From the NCBI RefSeq assembly GCF_017873605.1, contig NZ_JAGGKI010000030.1, positions 1 through 49,522 on the forward strand: 49,522 nucleotides of DNA, in the 5' to 3' direction. The notes below the pieces were generated by a model. That model saw only the letters and a list, made by a program, of their open reading frames with translations, ran no database searches and had not been told where the DNA came from. Positions 33,500 through 41,961 of this stretch are shown here, one piece after another (position 1 is the first letter of the stretch; each line of letters begins with the position of its first letter). A program made the position numbers and the translations under genes. The stretch is from Paenibacillus lactis (GTDB lineage: Bacteria; Bacillota; Bacilli; Paenibacillales; Paenibacillaceae).

Positions 33500-33781
33500 C
33501 GCTATCCAACATTTCTGCAGCCTTTAGCCCACATGCCCAGTACCGGATGATTTGAGGGTTGGCGCGATCAATTCGTTAGTGACGCTGGCAATAGGTATAA
33601 AAAATGAAACGGTGCCTGTTTTTGTTAAGGGGGTCATGAGCACCTTGGACATCCCGACTTTCTGCGGCCTATAAGGGATTTCTATCCCCTTGTCTTCTCT
33701 TGACCGCAGGGGTGCCTTCAATTATAGTGGGTACAGTAGGAGCAATCTATAAATTATAGAAGGAAAAAGGTGGCTTGTAAC
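33500..33781 (+). other. Intergenic region before glcK
   Basis: No gene called. It contains a hairpin aaggga/tcccct near 33674-33691. The 65-codon minus-strand frame at 33524-33721 has no clear site. Together with 33458-33499 the non-coding stretch is ~320 nt. Confidence 0.4.
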
Positions 33782-34732
33782 ATGTCTGAGAAGATCTACG
33801 TCGGTGTCGACCTGGGCGGAACGGCAATCAAAGTCGGAATTTGCGACGAGGAAGGGCATCTTCTGCATAAGTTTGAGGGGCCTACGGAAACAGCAAAGGG
33901 CGTTGACACGGTAATTGACAACATTGAAAAATATGTGCGTCACATTGTGGAGGAATCGCCATACACCTGGGATCAGCTGGCCGGAGTGGGAGCCGGATTC
34001 GCAGGCTTCACGAACATTCGTGAAGGCATCATTATTCTGGCACCGAATGTAGGATTCAAGGATGTACCGATTCGCGCCATTTTGGAGGAGCGTCTTGGCA
34101 AGCCGATCAAAATAGACAACGATGCGAATGTAGCGGCGCTTGGAGAAGCATGGAGCGGCGCGGGCCGCGGAGTTGATAACTGTGTATGCTATACCCTGGG
34201 AACCGGCGTAGGCGGCGGCATCATCATTAACGGCAAAATTTATCAAGGCTTCGGGGGAATGGCCGGCGAGCTCGGACATATTTCGGTTGTCCCTGATCTG
34301 GAAGCCATCCAATGCGGCTGCGGGAAAATGGGCTGCCTGGAGACCGTATCCTCCGCTACCGGCATCATTCGCATGGCGAAGGACGCCGTGGAGCGCGGAG
34401 ACCGCACCTCCCTGTCGCTCGTGCAGAACATCGCGGCCAAGGAAGTGTTCGACGCGGCGAAGGCGGGCGACGAAGTGGCGATCCGCATCGTAAATCGCGC
34501 AGCGTATTACCTGGGCAAATCGATGGCTGCCGTATCGGCCGTCCTGAACCCGGAAGCTTATATTATCGGCGGCGGCGTGTCCAAAGCCGGCGACATTCTG
34601 TTCGATGAGGTGAAGGCGGTATTCGCGAAGCTGACACCGGAGCCGCTGCAGCGCGGCGTGCGTATTGTGCCGGCCGAGCTTGGCAATGATGCCGGCGTCG
34701 TCGGCGCTGCCGGACTTCACCTGCGCTCGTAG
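33782..34732 (+). CDS. glcK: ROK-family glucokinase
   Basis: A 316-residue cytoplasmic kinase that phosphorylates glucose to glucose-6-phosphate. ATP-binding GVDLGGTAIKVG begins at Asp10. The catalytic Asp is in KIDNDANVAALGE (near 114), GTGVGGGIIINGKI is the second phosphate loop, and the ROK zinc site is His166 with Cys178, Cys180 and Cys185 (QCGCGKMGCLE). ATG 33782 follows AAAAAGGTGG by 8 nt. It heads the conserved run glcK-rapZ-glmR-whiA-HPr gene. Confidence 0.95.
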   Translation: MSEKIYVGVDLGGTAIKVGICDEEGHLLHKFEGPTETAKGVDTVIDNIEKYVRHIVEESPYTWDQLAGVGAGFAGFTNIREGIIILAPNVGFKDVPIRAILEERLGKPIKIDNDANVAALGEAWSGAGRGVDNCVCYTLGTGVGGGIIINGKIYQGFGGMAGELGHISVVPDLEAIQCGCGKMGCLETVSSATGIIRMAKDAVERGDRTSLSLVQNIAAKEVFDAAKAGDEVAIRIVNRAAYYLGKSMAAVSAVLNPEAYIIGGGVSKAGDILFDEVKAVFAKLTPEPLQRGVRIVPAELGNDAGVVGAAGLHLRS

Positions 34733-34775
34733 TTAATTCATCATTCGATTTTAACTTATAAGGGAGGGAAAGCTG

Positions 34776-35684
34776 ATGCTGGAAGCAGCCGAACGAGGCA
34801 GCAACACATCATCGATGGCCACCCTGATCATCATTACCGGGATGTCGGGAGCAGGTAAAACATTGGCCGTGCAAAGTCTGGAGGATCTTGGGTTCTTCTG
34901 CGTGGATAACCTGCCCCCGGTGCTCATCCCGAAATTCGCGGAACTGATCGATCAGTCCAAGGGCAAGATCGGCAAGGTTGCGCTGGTCATCGACCTGCGC
35001 GGACGTGAATTCTTCACGGCCTTGTCGGAATCGCTAAATTATATTAAGGATCACTTCACGATTCACTGTGAAATTCTGTTCCTCGATGCGACCGATTCCG
35101 TACTCGTTCAGCGTTATAAGGAGACCCGTCGCCGCCATCCGCTCGCTCCGGAAGGCATGCCGCTTGACGGGATCCGACTGGAACGGAAAATGCTCGAAGA
35201 GCTGAAAAACTCGGCAACACAAGTGATCGATACGAGCAATATGAAGCCGCTCAAATTAAAGGAGAAAATCATCTCGCGTTTCACGCATCTTGAAAGCAGC
35301 ATTCTGTCGGTCAACATTACGTCGTTCGGGTTTAAATACGGCATTCCGATTGACGCAGACCTGGTTTTTGACGTCCGGTTCCTGCCGAACCCTCATTACG
35401 TCGAGCAGCTCCGCCCGAACACGGGCCAGGACAGCGACGTGTACGACTACGTAATGAAATGGCCGGAAACCCAGGCTTTTCTGACAAAACTGCTGGATAT
35501 GCTGCATTTCTTGATCCCCCAGTATCGCAAGGAAGGCAAGAGCCAGGTCATCATCGGCATCGGCTGCACCGGCGGCAAGCATCGTTCGGTAGCGATTGCG
35601 GAGTACCTCGGCAAGATGCTGGGCGTAAGCGAGACGGAGTCCGTATCGGTGAGCCACCGGGATTCCGAGCGGGATCGGCATTAA
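34776..35684 (+). CDS. rapZ: RapZ/YvcJ nucleotide-binding protein
   Basis: A 302-residue P-loop protein. Walker A is ITGMSGAGKTLA in the N-terminal half; the C-terminal domain has FDVRFLPNPHYV, YRKEGKSQVIIGIGCTGGKH and RSVAIAEYL. In E. coli RapZ binds sRNA and GlcN6P; the Bacillus YvcJ hydrolyses nucleotides and affects competence. The N-terminal ~15 residues before ATLIIITG are extra. AAGGGAGG lies ~8 nt upstream of ATG 34776. Confidence 0.95.
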   Translation: MLEAAERGSNTSSMATLIIITGMSGAGKTLAVQSLEDLGFFCVDNLPPVLIPKFAELIDQSKGKIGKVALVIDLRGREFFTALSESLNYIKDHFTIHCEILFLDATDSVLVQRYKETRRRHPLAPEGMPLDGIRLERKMLEELKNSATQVIDTSNMKPLKLKEKIISRFTHLESSILSVNITSFGFKYGIPIDADLVFDVRFLPNPHYVEQLRPNTGQDSDVYDYVMKWPETQAFLTKLLDMLHFLIPQYRKEGKSQVIIGIGCTGGKHRSVAIAEYLGKMLGVSETESVSVSHRDSERDRH

Positions 35685-35702
35685 TTAAGGGAAGTGATAG
35701 AT

Positions 35703-36683
35703 GTGGCTGTGCAAGCTAGAAAGCGCCCCCGCATTGTCGTAATGGGCGGAGGCACCGGGCTGTCCGTTATGCTTCGGGGCCTTAAGGAAAAACCGCTCGA
35801 TATAACGGCCATTGTCACGGTCGCAGATGACGGAGGAAGCTCCGGCATATTGCGAAGCGAGCTGCAGATGCCTCCCCCCGGAGACATTCGCAATGTGCTT
35901 ACGGCGCTAGCCGACGTGGAGCCGCTGCTATCGGATATACTGAAATACCGTTTCAAGTCAGGGTCGGGACTGGCCGGCCACAGCCTCGGCAATCTGATCC
36001 TGGCTGCCATGACGGATTTGCACGGAGATTTTGTCACGGCAGTCAAGGAGATGAGCCGGGTTTTTGTTGTTCGCGGACAGGTGCTCCCCGCAGCCGGTGA
36101 AGCCGTCATCCTGCACGCGGAGATGGAGGATGGCACCATTGTCACCGGTGAATCCAAAATCCCGGAGGCCGGAGGCCGCATCAAGCGGATATTCCTGGAG
36201 CCGGAGCATGTCGAGCCGCTGCCGGAGGCGCTGGAAGCGATTCAGCAGGCGGATGCGATATTGATCGGTCCAGGGAGCTTATATACAAGTATTTTGCCAA
36301 ATCTGCTCGTTCCGAAGCTGTCTGAGGCGATCGTCGCCTCGGAGGCGATTAAAATTTTCGTCTGCAATGTTATGACGCAGCCCGGCGAGACAGATAATTA
36401 TACGGTGAGCGATCATCTCCAGGCGGTGTATGACCATATTGGTCTTCACCTGTTCGATTATGTTATTGTTAATGATGGAGAGATTCCGCCTCAGGTTCAG
36501 GATAAGTATGCCCAGAAGGGTGCCAAGCCCGTCTATTTGGACCGTGATGAGGTGACCAGCCGTGGATATAAGCTCATTGCGGATAAGCTTGTGCTATTTC
36601 GAACATACTTGCGGCATGATGCCGACAAGCTGAGCAACCATATTTTCCAGCTGGTGCAAGACTGGATTTCACGAAAGGGGTGA
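35703..36683 (+). CDS. glmR: GlmR/YvcK, gluconeogenesis and cell-wall regulator
   Basis: A 326-residue Rossmann-like protein of the CofD/YvcK family, which binds UDP-GlcNAc and adjusts amino-sugar synthesis by GlmS. VVMGGGTGLSVMLRGL at residues ~12-27, TVADDGGSSGILR, PPGDIRNVL, GHSLGNLILAA, and IGPGSLYTSILPNLLV are the conserved blocks. GTG 35703 was chosen, 10 nt after AAGGGA; GTG 35694 is too close. RapZ, GlmR and WhiA are in the B. subtilis order. Confidence 0.95.
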   Translation: MAVQARKRPRIVVMGGGTGLSVMLRGLKEKPLDITAIVTVADDGGSSGILRSELQMPPPGDIRNVLTALADVEPLLSDILKYRFKSGSGLAGHSLGNLILAAMTDLHGDFVTAVKEMSRVFVVRGQVLPAAGEAVILHAEMEDGTIVTGESKIPEAGGRIKRIFLEPEHVEPLPEALEAIQQADAILIGPGSLYTSILPNLLVPKLSEAIVASEAIKIFVCNVMTQPGETDNYTVSDHLQAVYDHIGLHLFDYVIVNDGEIPPQVQDKYAQKGAKPVYLDRDEVTSRGYKLIADKLVLFRTYLRHDADKLSNHIFQLVQDWISRKG

Positions 36684-36688
36684 GTACC

Positions 36689-37618
36689 TTGTCCTTTGCG
36701 GCACAAACGAAGAAGGAACTAACGATGGTCGAAAGCCAAAACTGCTGCGAGAAAGCCGAGCTGTCCGCGTTGATCCGGATGAACGGTTCTGTTCAGCTGT
36801 CCAACAAAAAGGTGATTTTGGATATTTCGACGGAAAATGCCGCGATTGCAAGGCGTATTTATTCCTTAATTAAGAAGCATTTCCAGGCGCATACCGAGCT
36901 TTTGGTGCGTAAAAAAATGCGTTTGAAGAAGAATAACGTATATATCGTCCGGATTCCGGCCCAGGTTCAGGAAATTTTGAAGGAGCTTCGCATCGTGTCC
37001 GAGGGATTTCTGTTTCAGTCCCGGATCGATGAGAAGATCATCCGGAAAAATTGCTGTAAACGGGCGTATCTCCGCGGTGCCTTCATGGCGGGCGGATCGG
37101 TGAACAATCCGGAGGGTTCTTCGTATCATCTCGAGATTGCTTCGATGTATGAGGAGCACTGTCAGTCCCTCGTTGAGCTTGCTAACCAGTTTCGCCTGAA
37201 TGCGCGCTGCATCGAACGCAAGAAGGGCTTTATCTTCTACATTAAGGAAGGCGAGAAGATCATTGAGTTCCTCAATCTGATCGGCGCTCATCAAGCGCTG
37301 TTTAAATTCGAGGATGTCCGCATTATGCGCGACATGCGCAACTCGGTGAATCGGATCGTGAACTGCGAGACCGCCAATCTCAACAAAACGATCGGTGCCG
37401 CTGTTCGTCAAATCGAGAACATCAAGCTGCTTCAGAAGGAAGTAGGACTTGAGAATTTGCCGGACAAACTGCGGGAGGTCGCCGAAATCCGGCTGGCTCA
37501 TCCCGATATGAACCTCAAAGAGGTCGGGGAACTCCTCAAGGGGACCGTCAGCAAGTCGGGCGTCAACCACCGTCTGCGCAAGATCGATGAAATGGCCGAA
37601 AAGATCCGCAATACCTGA
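36689..37618 (+). CDS. whiA: WhiA DNA-binding regulator
   Basis: A 309-residue protein with an N-terminal LAGLIDADG-endonuclease-like fold and a C-terminal helix-turn-helix (residues about 225-305, LKEVGELLKGTVSKSGVNHR). It affects cell division and chromosome segregation in Bacillus. It begins with SFAAQTKKELT and CCEKAELSALIRMNG, as homologues do. TTG 36689 is preferred, 9 nt after AAGGGG; GTG 36680 directly abuts that site. The ribosome site lies inside the end of glmR. Confidence 0.95.
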   Translation: MSFAAQTKKELTMVESQNCCEKAELSALIRMNGSVQLSNKKVILDISTENAAIARRIYSLIKKHFQAHTELLVRKKMRLKKNNVYIVRIPAQVQEILKELRIVSEGFLFQSRIDEKIIRKNCCKRAYLRGAFMAGGSVNNPEGSSYHLEIASMYEEHCQSLVELANQFRLNARCIERKKGFIFYIKEGEKIIEFLNLIGAHQALFKFEDVRIMRDMRNSVNRIVNCETANLNKTIGAAVRQIENIKLLQKEVGLENLPDKLREVAEIRLAHPDMNLKEVGELLKGTVSKSGVNHRLRKIDEMAEKIRNT

Positions 37619-37630
37619 CATTTTTTCTTC

Positions 37631-37659
37631 TAGTGTCCTGTATGCTAAAATGGTATAAT
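37631..37659 (+). promoter_or_regulatory. Extended -10 promoter of the HPr-family gene
   Basis: TG-G-TATAAT at 37651-37659 is an extended -10 element, with a weak -35 TAGTGT at 37631-37636, spacing 17 nt. It lies 60 nt upstream of the gene and so may separate it from whiA. Confidence 0.6.
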
Positions 37660-37718
37660 ATTATAAAATGTCAAGACGCTTTCAATACCGCAGATTTATA
37701 AGATAGGGGGTAATTTTC

Positions 37719-37988
37719 ATGACAAAGCACCCGGTAGTCGTTCGGTTGAAGACGGGGCTCCATGCTAGACCGGCCGCGCTGTTCGTTCAGGAAGCGAATA
37801 AATACTCATCTGAAATTTTTGTTGAGAAAGATGATAAAAAAGTAAATGCCAAAAGTATCATGGGAATTATGAGCCTTGCAATCAGCTCGGGTACGGAAGT
37901 GCATATTAGCGCTGAAGGAGCCGATGCCGAGCAAGCGGTTACTTCTCTGGTTAATCTTGTGAGCAAAGAGGAACTCGAGAACCAATAA
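37719..37988 (+). CDS. crh: HPr-family protein at the crh locus, with His15
   Basis: An 89-residue phosphocarrier-like protein. It sits after whiA, where B. subtilis has crh, and its sequence is Crh-like (LKTGLxARPAALFVQEAN, VNAKSIMGIMSLA). Ser46, the HPrK target, is present. Unlike B. subtilis Crh, which has Gln15, it has His15 (KTGLHARPA), the residue phosphorylated by enzyme I. It could therefore act as a true HPr, as a Crh-type regulator, or both. A genuine ptsH elsewhere would decide. GATAGGGGGT precedes ATG 37719. Confidence 0.9.
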   Translation: MTKHPVVVRLKTGLHARPAALFVQEANKYSSEIFVEKDDKKVNAKSIMGIMSLAISSGTEVHISAEGADAEQAVTSLVNLVSKEELENQ

Positions 37989-38006
37989 GCCATCCATGTT
38001 TAAGAA

Positions 38007-38033
38007 AAGTCTTGTGTTTGCAAGGCTTTTTTT
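38007..38033 (+). terminator. Terminator after the HPr-family gene
   Basis: An 8-bp stem pairs aagtcttg (38007-38014) with caaggctt (38021-38028; one wobble), loop TGTTTG, T run to 38033. Confidence 0.87.
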
Positions 38034-38111
38034 AATATATGGGCGGGCGACGTTCCCCGTACTCAAGTATGCATCGCGCGGAGCATGTTAGATCTACATA
38101 TGACTTTACAG

Positions 38112-38139
38112 AAAAGGGGAAGCGATTCCGCCTTTTTTT
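38112..38139 (+). terminator. Second terminator before bmrA
   Basis: Stem aaaaggggaa (38112-38121) pairs with ttcc-cctttt (38126-38129 and 38131-38136, single G bulge at 38130), with a GCGA tetraloop of the GNRA class, followed by T to 38139. Confidence 0.75.
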
Positions 38140-38161
38140 GTTTCTGCGCCGGAAAGCTGTT

Positions 38162-38181
38162 GTTTAACTTCAGTTTAACTT
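38162..38181 (+). promoter_or_regulatory. 11-bp-spaced direct repeat upstream of bmrA
   Basis: gtttaactt occurs at 38162-38170 and again at 38173-38181 (period 11), with a degenerate tgttttatt near 38184-38192. Response regulators of the OmpR family bind such helically phased direct repeats, and one is encoded downstream at 40081. The site lies 58 nt before the exporter start. Binding is inference. Confidence 0.45.
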
Positions 38182-38238
38182 GTTGTTTTATTCTGACCTT
38201 ACACCATAAATAATCGGACGGGGAAGGGAAGAGAAACA

Positions 38239-40032
38239 ATGAGTGTACTGAAAAATACGGCAGACGATCTTCAGGCGTCACAAGACGAGAATCGAAAGGC
38301 AGGCTCGCAGGCGTTCTTCCGCCTGTTGAAAGAGACCAAGCCGCCGATGGCCCTGCTCGTGGGCGCCATTCTGCTCAATGTCGTCTCGACGCTGGTCGGG
38401 CTGGTCATTCCGATGTTTACGAAAAACCTGGTGGATGGCTTTTCCTTAACGGATATGAACCGGAGCCATATCATAGGGCTTGGCATCGCATTTATCGTGC
38501 AGACGATCGCCGCAGGCTTCTCGATCTATTTGCTGAGCTATACGGGACAGAAGATGGTGGCCGCCCTGCGGGACCGGCTGTGGAAGAAGCTGCTGGTGCT
38601 GCCGGTAAGCTATTACGATCATAACCGGTCAGGGGAAACGGTCAGCCGAATGACGAATGATACAAGCGTCATTAAGGGCCTGATCTCCGATCATGCAGCC
38701 GGCTTCGCCAGCGGGATCGTGTCGATCGTCGGATCCATCGGGGTGCTGTTGTATCTGAACTGGAAAATGACGCTGACCATGTTCGTTGTGATACCGATTG
38801 CTGCGCTAATCCTCGTTCCACTGGGACGCAAAATGTATAAAATATCGCTGGGCATGCAGGATGAGACCGCATCGTTTACGGCGAATATCAGCCAGGTGCT
38901 GTCCGAGATCCGCCTGGTCAAGGCCTCCAATGCGGAGAATCGGGAGTACGCTAACGGCAGCAGAGGTATAAGGAATCTGTTGAGATTCGGCATTAAGGAA
39001 GGCATCGTATCCGCCTGGATCGCGCCGCTGATGTCCTTTGTGCTGATGATGCTGCTCGTCGTCGTCATCGGCTACGGCGGATTGCAGGTGTCGACCGGGG
39101 CGCTGACGGCAGGCGAGCTCGTGGCGTTCATTCTATACCTGATTCAGATCGTCATGCCGATGACGCAGCTGACAACGTTCTTCACCCAGCTTCAGAAGGC
39201 AAAGGGGGCTACCGAGCGGATCTTGGAGGCGCTCGATGCCGAGGAAGAGGCGTTCGAGGACGGGATGGATGTACTTGATGCGAACCAGCCGGTATCGATT
39301 GAGCATCTGACTTTCGGCTACAAGCCGGGTGAGCCGGTGCTGAAGAATGTTAGCTTCCGGATGGAGCCGGGGACGGTTACGGCCGTTGTCGGGCCGAGCG
39401 GAGGCGGGAAAACGACGCTGTTCTCCATGCTGGAACGTTTCTACCTGCCGCAGGAGGGACAGATTAAGCTTGGCCAGGATCCGATTCATACATTTGCTCT
39501 ACGGTCCTGGCGCGGATTGATCGGTTATGTCTCGCAGGAAAGCCCGATGATTGTCGGTACGATCCGCGAGAATCTGTGTTATGGGACGGAGCGGGACATC
39601 AGCGACGCGGAAATCCGGAGAGCGGCTGAAATGGCTTATGCGGACGGATTTATCGATGAGCTGCCTAACGGCTTCGATACCGATGTAGGTGAGCGAGGGA
39701 TCAAGCTTTCGGGCGGACAACGGCAGCGGATTGCGATTGCGAGGGCACTGCTCCGGGATCCGAAAATATTGATGCTGGACGAGGCGACCTCGAGCCTGGA
39801 CAGCCGCTCCGAGATTGAAGTCCAGAAGGCGCTGAAGAACCTGATGGCCGGAAGGACGACGATTATTATCGCTCACCGGCTGTCGACGGTGGTGGGCGCG
39901 GACCAGATCATTTTCATCGAGAAGGGGGCCGTTACCGGAAGGGGCACCCATGAGGAATTGGTACGGGAGCATGCGATGTACAGGGAATTTGCAGCTCAGC
40001 AGTTACAGATGAACGAAAGTCCGGAGGCCTAG
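38239..40032 (+). CDS. bmrA: BmrA-type multidrug ABC exporter
   Basis: A 597-residue half-size exporter that would act as a homodimer. Six membrane helices occupy about 30-325, and the nucleotide-binding domain follows. Walker A GPSGGGKTT, Q-loop GYVSQESPMI, signature LSGGQRQRIAIARALL, Walker B ILMLDEATSSLD with catalytic Glu, and switch His in IIAHRLSTVV are present. Sequence blocks such as LPVSYYDHNRSGETVSRMTN strongly resemble B. subtilis BmrA (YvcC), encoded in the same chromosomal neighbourhood. Followed after ~48 nt by a two-component pair. Confidence 0.92.
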   Translation: MSVLKNTADDLQASQDENRKAGSQAFFRLLKETKPPMALLVGAILLNVVSTLVGLVIPMFTKNLVDGFSLTDMNRSHIIGLGIAFIVQTIAAGFSIYLLSYTGQKMVAALRDRLWKKLLVLPVSYYDHNRSGETVSRMTNDTSVIKGLISDHAAGFASGIVSIVGSIGVLLYLNWKMTLTMFVVIPIAALILVPLGRKMYKISLGMQDETASFTANISQVLSEIRLVKASNAENREYANGSRGIRNLLRFGIKEGIVSAWIAPLMSFVLMMLLVVVIGYGGLQVSTGALTAGELVAFILYLIQIVMPMTQLTTFFTQLQKAKGATERILEALDAEEEAFEDGMDVLDANQPVSIEHLTFGYKPGEPVLKNVSFRMEPGTVTAVVGPSGGGKTTLFSMLERFYLPQEGQIKLGQDPIHTFALRSWRGLIGYVSQESPMIVGTIRENLCYGTERDISDAEIRRAAEMAYADGFIDELPNGFDTDVGERGIKLSGGQRQRIAIARALLRDPKILMLDEATSSLDSRSEIEVQKALKNLMAGRTTIIIAHRLSTVVGADQIIFIEKGAVTGRGTHEELVREHAMYREFAAQQLQMNESPEA

Positions 40033-40080
40033 GAAGCAGGCCGGGGCAGGGGATAATGCTTCGGAAAGAAAGGGATGGAT

Positions 40081-40758
40081 ATGGCAAACATATTGGTCGT
40101 CGATGATGATCCGAATATTCGGGAGCTGGTGAAGGTGTTTCTGGAGGAGGCCGGCATGGACGTCCTGGAAGCTCCGGATGGACTGGCGGCGCTGAGCGTG
40201 ATGGAACAGAGCCCCGTTGATCTGGTCGTGATGGATATAATGATGCCGAATATGGACGGCTGGGAGCTGTGCCGGGAGATTCGCCGGCATGACGGCGTTC
40301 CGGTGCTGATGCTGACTGCCAAAGGGGAAACCAGGCAGATTGTGAAGGGCTTCGAGCTCGGTACCGATGATTATCTGGTGAAGCCCTTTGAGCCGGCCGA
40401 GCTGGTGGTTCGGGTGAAGGCGCTGCTGAAGCGGTATCAGGTGGCCGCCTCGCAGACGGTCACCGCCGGCAAGCTGCAGATGAACCGCCGCACCTATGAA
40501 GCGAAGACGGATGAGGAGACATTCACGCTGCCGTTGAAGGAATTCGAGCTGCTGTTCAAGCTGGCCAGTTATCCGGGCAGCACGCTGCCCCGGGACCGGC
40601 TGATCGAGGATATTTGGGGCTACGATTTCGAGGGGAATGAACGGACGCTCGACGTCCATGTGAACCGGCTGCGGGAGCGGTTCCCCGAGGCGAAATACCG
40701 GTTTCGCATACGCACCGTGCGCGGGCTCGGCTACCGGCTGGAGGGGTGTGAGGACTAG
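40081..40758 (+). CDS. OmpR/PhoB-type response regulator
   Basis: A 225-residue response regulator: receiver with DDD at 8-10, phospho-acceptor Asp52 in VMDIMMP, Lys in YLVKPFEP, and a C-terminal winged helix with LPLKEFELLFKL, DRLIEDIWGYDFEGNERTLD, VHVNRLRERF and RTVRGLGYRL. ATG 40081 is chosen because AAAGGG lies 6 nt upstream; ATG 40075 abuts it. Co-oriented with bmrA and overlapping the kinase by one base, so it probably regulates the exporter operon. Confidence 0.92.
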   Translation: MANILVVDDDPNIRELVKVFLEEAGMDVLEAPDGLAALSVMEQSPVDLVVMDIMMPNMDGWELCREIRRHDGVPVLMLTAKGETRQIVKGFELGTDDYLVKPFEPAELVVRVKALLKRYQVAASQTVTAGKLQMNRRTYEAKTDEETFTLPLKEFELLFKLASYPGSTLPRDRLIEDIWGYDFEGNERTLDVHVNRLRERFPEAKYRFRIRTVRGLGYRLEGCED

Positions 40759-41828
40759 TGTGCAAAACCGGCAAATGGGCATGGAGAATCCTGAGGGAGA
40801 TCCTGCAGATCATTGTCCTCTTCGCCGTGCTGGCCGTCTCCTGGACGGCCGCGACTTATCTGACCAAGGTCGTGTACACGAAGACGGGTGCGCCGTCATC
40901 GGCTTATGTCGCGCAGATCATCGACTTGTTTCTTGGCGTCGTGATATTCTTCTTATGCATTATGCTGATCGGACTGATGTTCAAACACAAGCAGATGGCC
41001 GTTTTGAATGCAATGATTGATGCGATGCGCCGCATCTCTCAAGGTGATTTCAACGTCAAGATGGAGGAGCATAAGCTGCCCGGTGAATTTAAAATGATTG
41101 CGACCGGCATTAACGACATGGCCGAAGGGCTTGGGCGGATGGAGACGATGCGCCAGGATTTCATCTCGAACGTATCGCATGAAATCCAGTCGCCGCTGAC
41201 GTCCATTCGCGGCTTTGCAAGGGCGCTTCGCAATCCCCGGCTGACGGAGGAGCGAAGGAATCATTACCTGGAGATCATTGAGGGAGAGAGCAGACGCTTG
41301 TCCCAGCTTAGCGATAATCTGCTGAAGCTGTCCTCGCTCGAAGGGGACCGGACCGCGTTCGATATGCAGCCCTACCGGTTAGATGGGCAGCTTCGCGCCG
41401 TGGTGCTTGCAAGTGAGCCGCAATGGCTGGCGAAGCGGATACAAGTGGATCTCGAGCTGGCGCAGGTGGAAGTCCGGGCGTCGGAGGATTTAATGAGTCA
41501 AGTGTGGATGAATCTGCTGCACAACAGCATCAAATTCACCCCGGAGGGCGGCGTGATTACGATTGAGCTGAAGGCAGACCGGGAAGAGGCCGTTGCTACG
41601 ATTGCCGATACGGGAATCGGGATGTCGGAAGCGGATCAGCTGCGCATCTTCGAACGCTTCTACAAGGCGGATAAATCGCGAAATCGTGAGGCCGGGGGGA
41701 GCGGACTCGGGCTGTCGATCGTGAAGCGGATCGTCGACATCCATCAAGGGACTGTGACCGTGCTGTCCAGGCCCGGAGAAGGCTCCGTCTTTACCGTGAG
41801 GGTGCCGCTTGCGCCTCCTCCCGAATGA
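40758..41828 (+). CDS. Sensor histidine kinase (EnvZ/HpkA type)
   Basis: A 356-residue kinase. Two membrane helices (about 18-36 and 55-75) flank a very short external loop of ~18 residues, so it is probably an intramembrane-sensing kinase. A HAMP domain (MIDAMRRISQGDFNVKM) leads to phospho-acceptor His141 (NVSHEIQSPLTSIRGFA). The ATPase has LLHNSIKFTPEGG, ADTGIGMS, and GGSGLGLSIVKRI. GTG 40758 shares its first base with the TAG stop of the regulator. Confidence 0.92.
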   Translation: MCKTGKWAWRILREILQIIVLFAVLAVSWTAATYLTKVVYTKTGAPSSAYVAQIIDLFLGVVIFFLCIMLIGLMFKHKQMAVLNAMIDAMRRISQGDFNVKMEEHKLPGEFKMIATGINDMAEGLGRMETMRQDFISNVSHEIQSPLTSIRGFARALRNPRLTEERRNHYLEIIEGESRRLSQLSDNLLKLSSLEGDRTAFDMQPYRLDGQLRAVVLASEPQWLAKRIQVDLELAQVEVRASEDLMSQVWMNLLHNSIKFTPEGGVITIELKADREEAVATIADTGIGMSEADQLRIFERFYKADKSRNREAGGSGLGLSIVKRIVDIHQGTVTVLSRPGEGSVFTVRVPLAPPPE

Positions 41829-41840
41829 GGGGCGGACGCA

Positions 41841-41890
41841 ACAAGGCTCACCTGCCATCGCGAGATGTCCGGTGAGCCTTGTCTTTGTTT
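41841..41890 (+). terminator. Terminator after the kinase gene
   Basis: A perfect 12-bp stem pairs acaaggctcacc (41841-41852) with ggtgagccttgt (41871-41882), 18-nt loop, followed by tctttgttt. Confidence 0.82.
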
Positions 41891-41921
41891 GTTGCGTTGG
41901 TAAGTGGGAACCTTACGCCAA

Positions 41922-41961
41922 GACGCTGCGGCTGTCACTTGGGTTACAGCCGTTCAGCGTC
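41922..41961 (-). terminator. Hairpin at the end of the amino acid ABC operon
   Basis: A long stem, 14 bp in two parts: gacgctg/cagcgtc (41922-41928 with 41955-41961) and cggctgt/acagccg (41929-41935 with 41946-41952), with a TT bulge. It overlaps the stop codon of the ATPase. No T tract follows on the minus strand, so it may stabilise the transcript end. Confidence 0.5.

Noticed and set aside
33524..33721. 65-codon minus-strand frame before glcK
   Set aside because: No ribosome site and no recognisable motif; composition not convincing.
20936..33781. Mobile element or prophage as origin of the accessory block
   Set aside because: No transposase, integrase, phage structural gene, terminal repeat or CRISPR array could be found on either strand.
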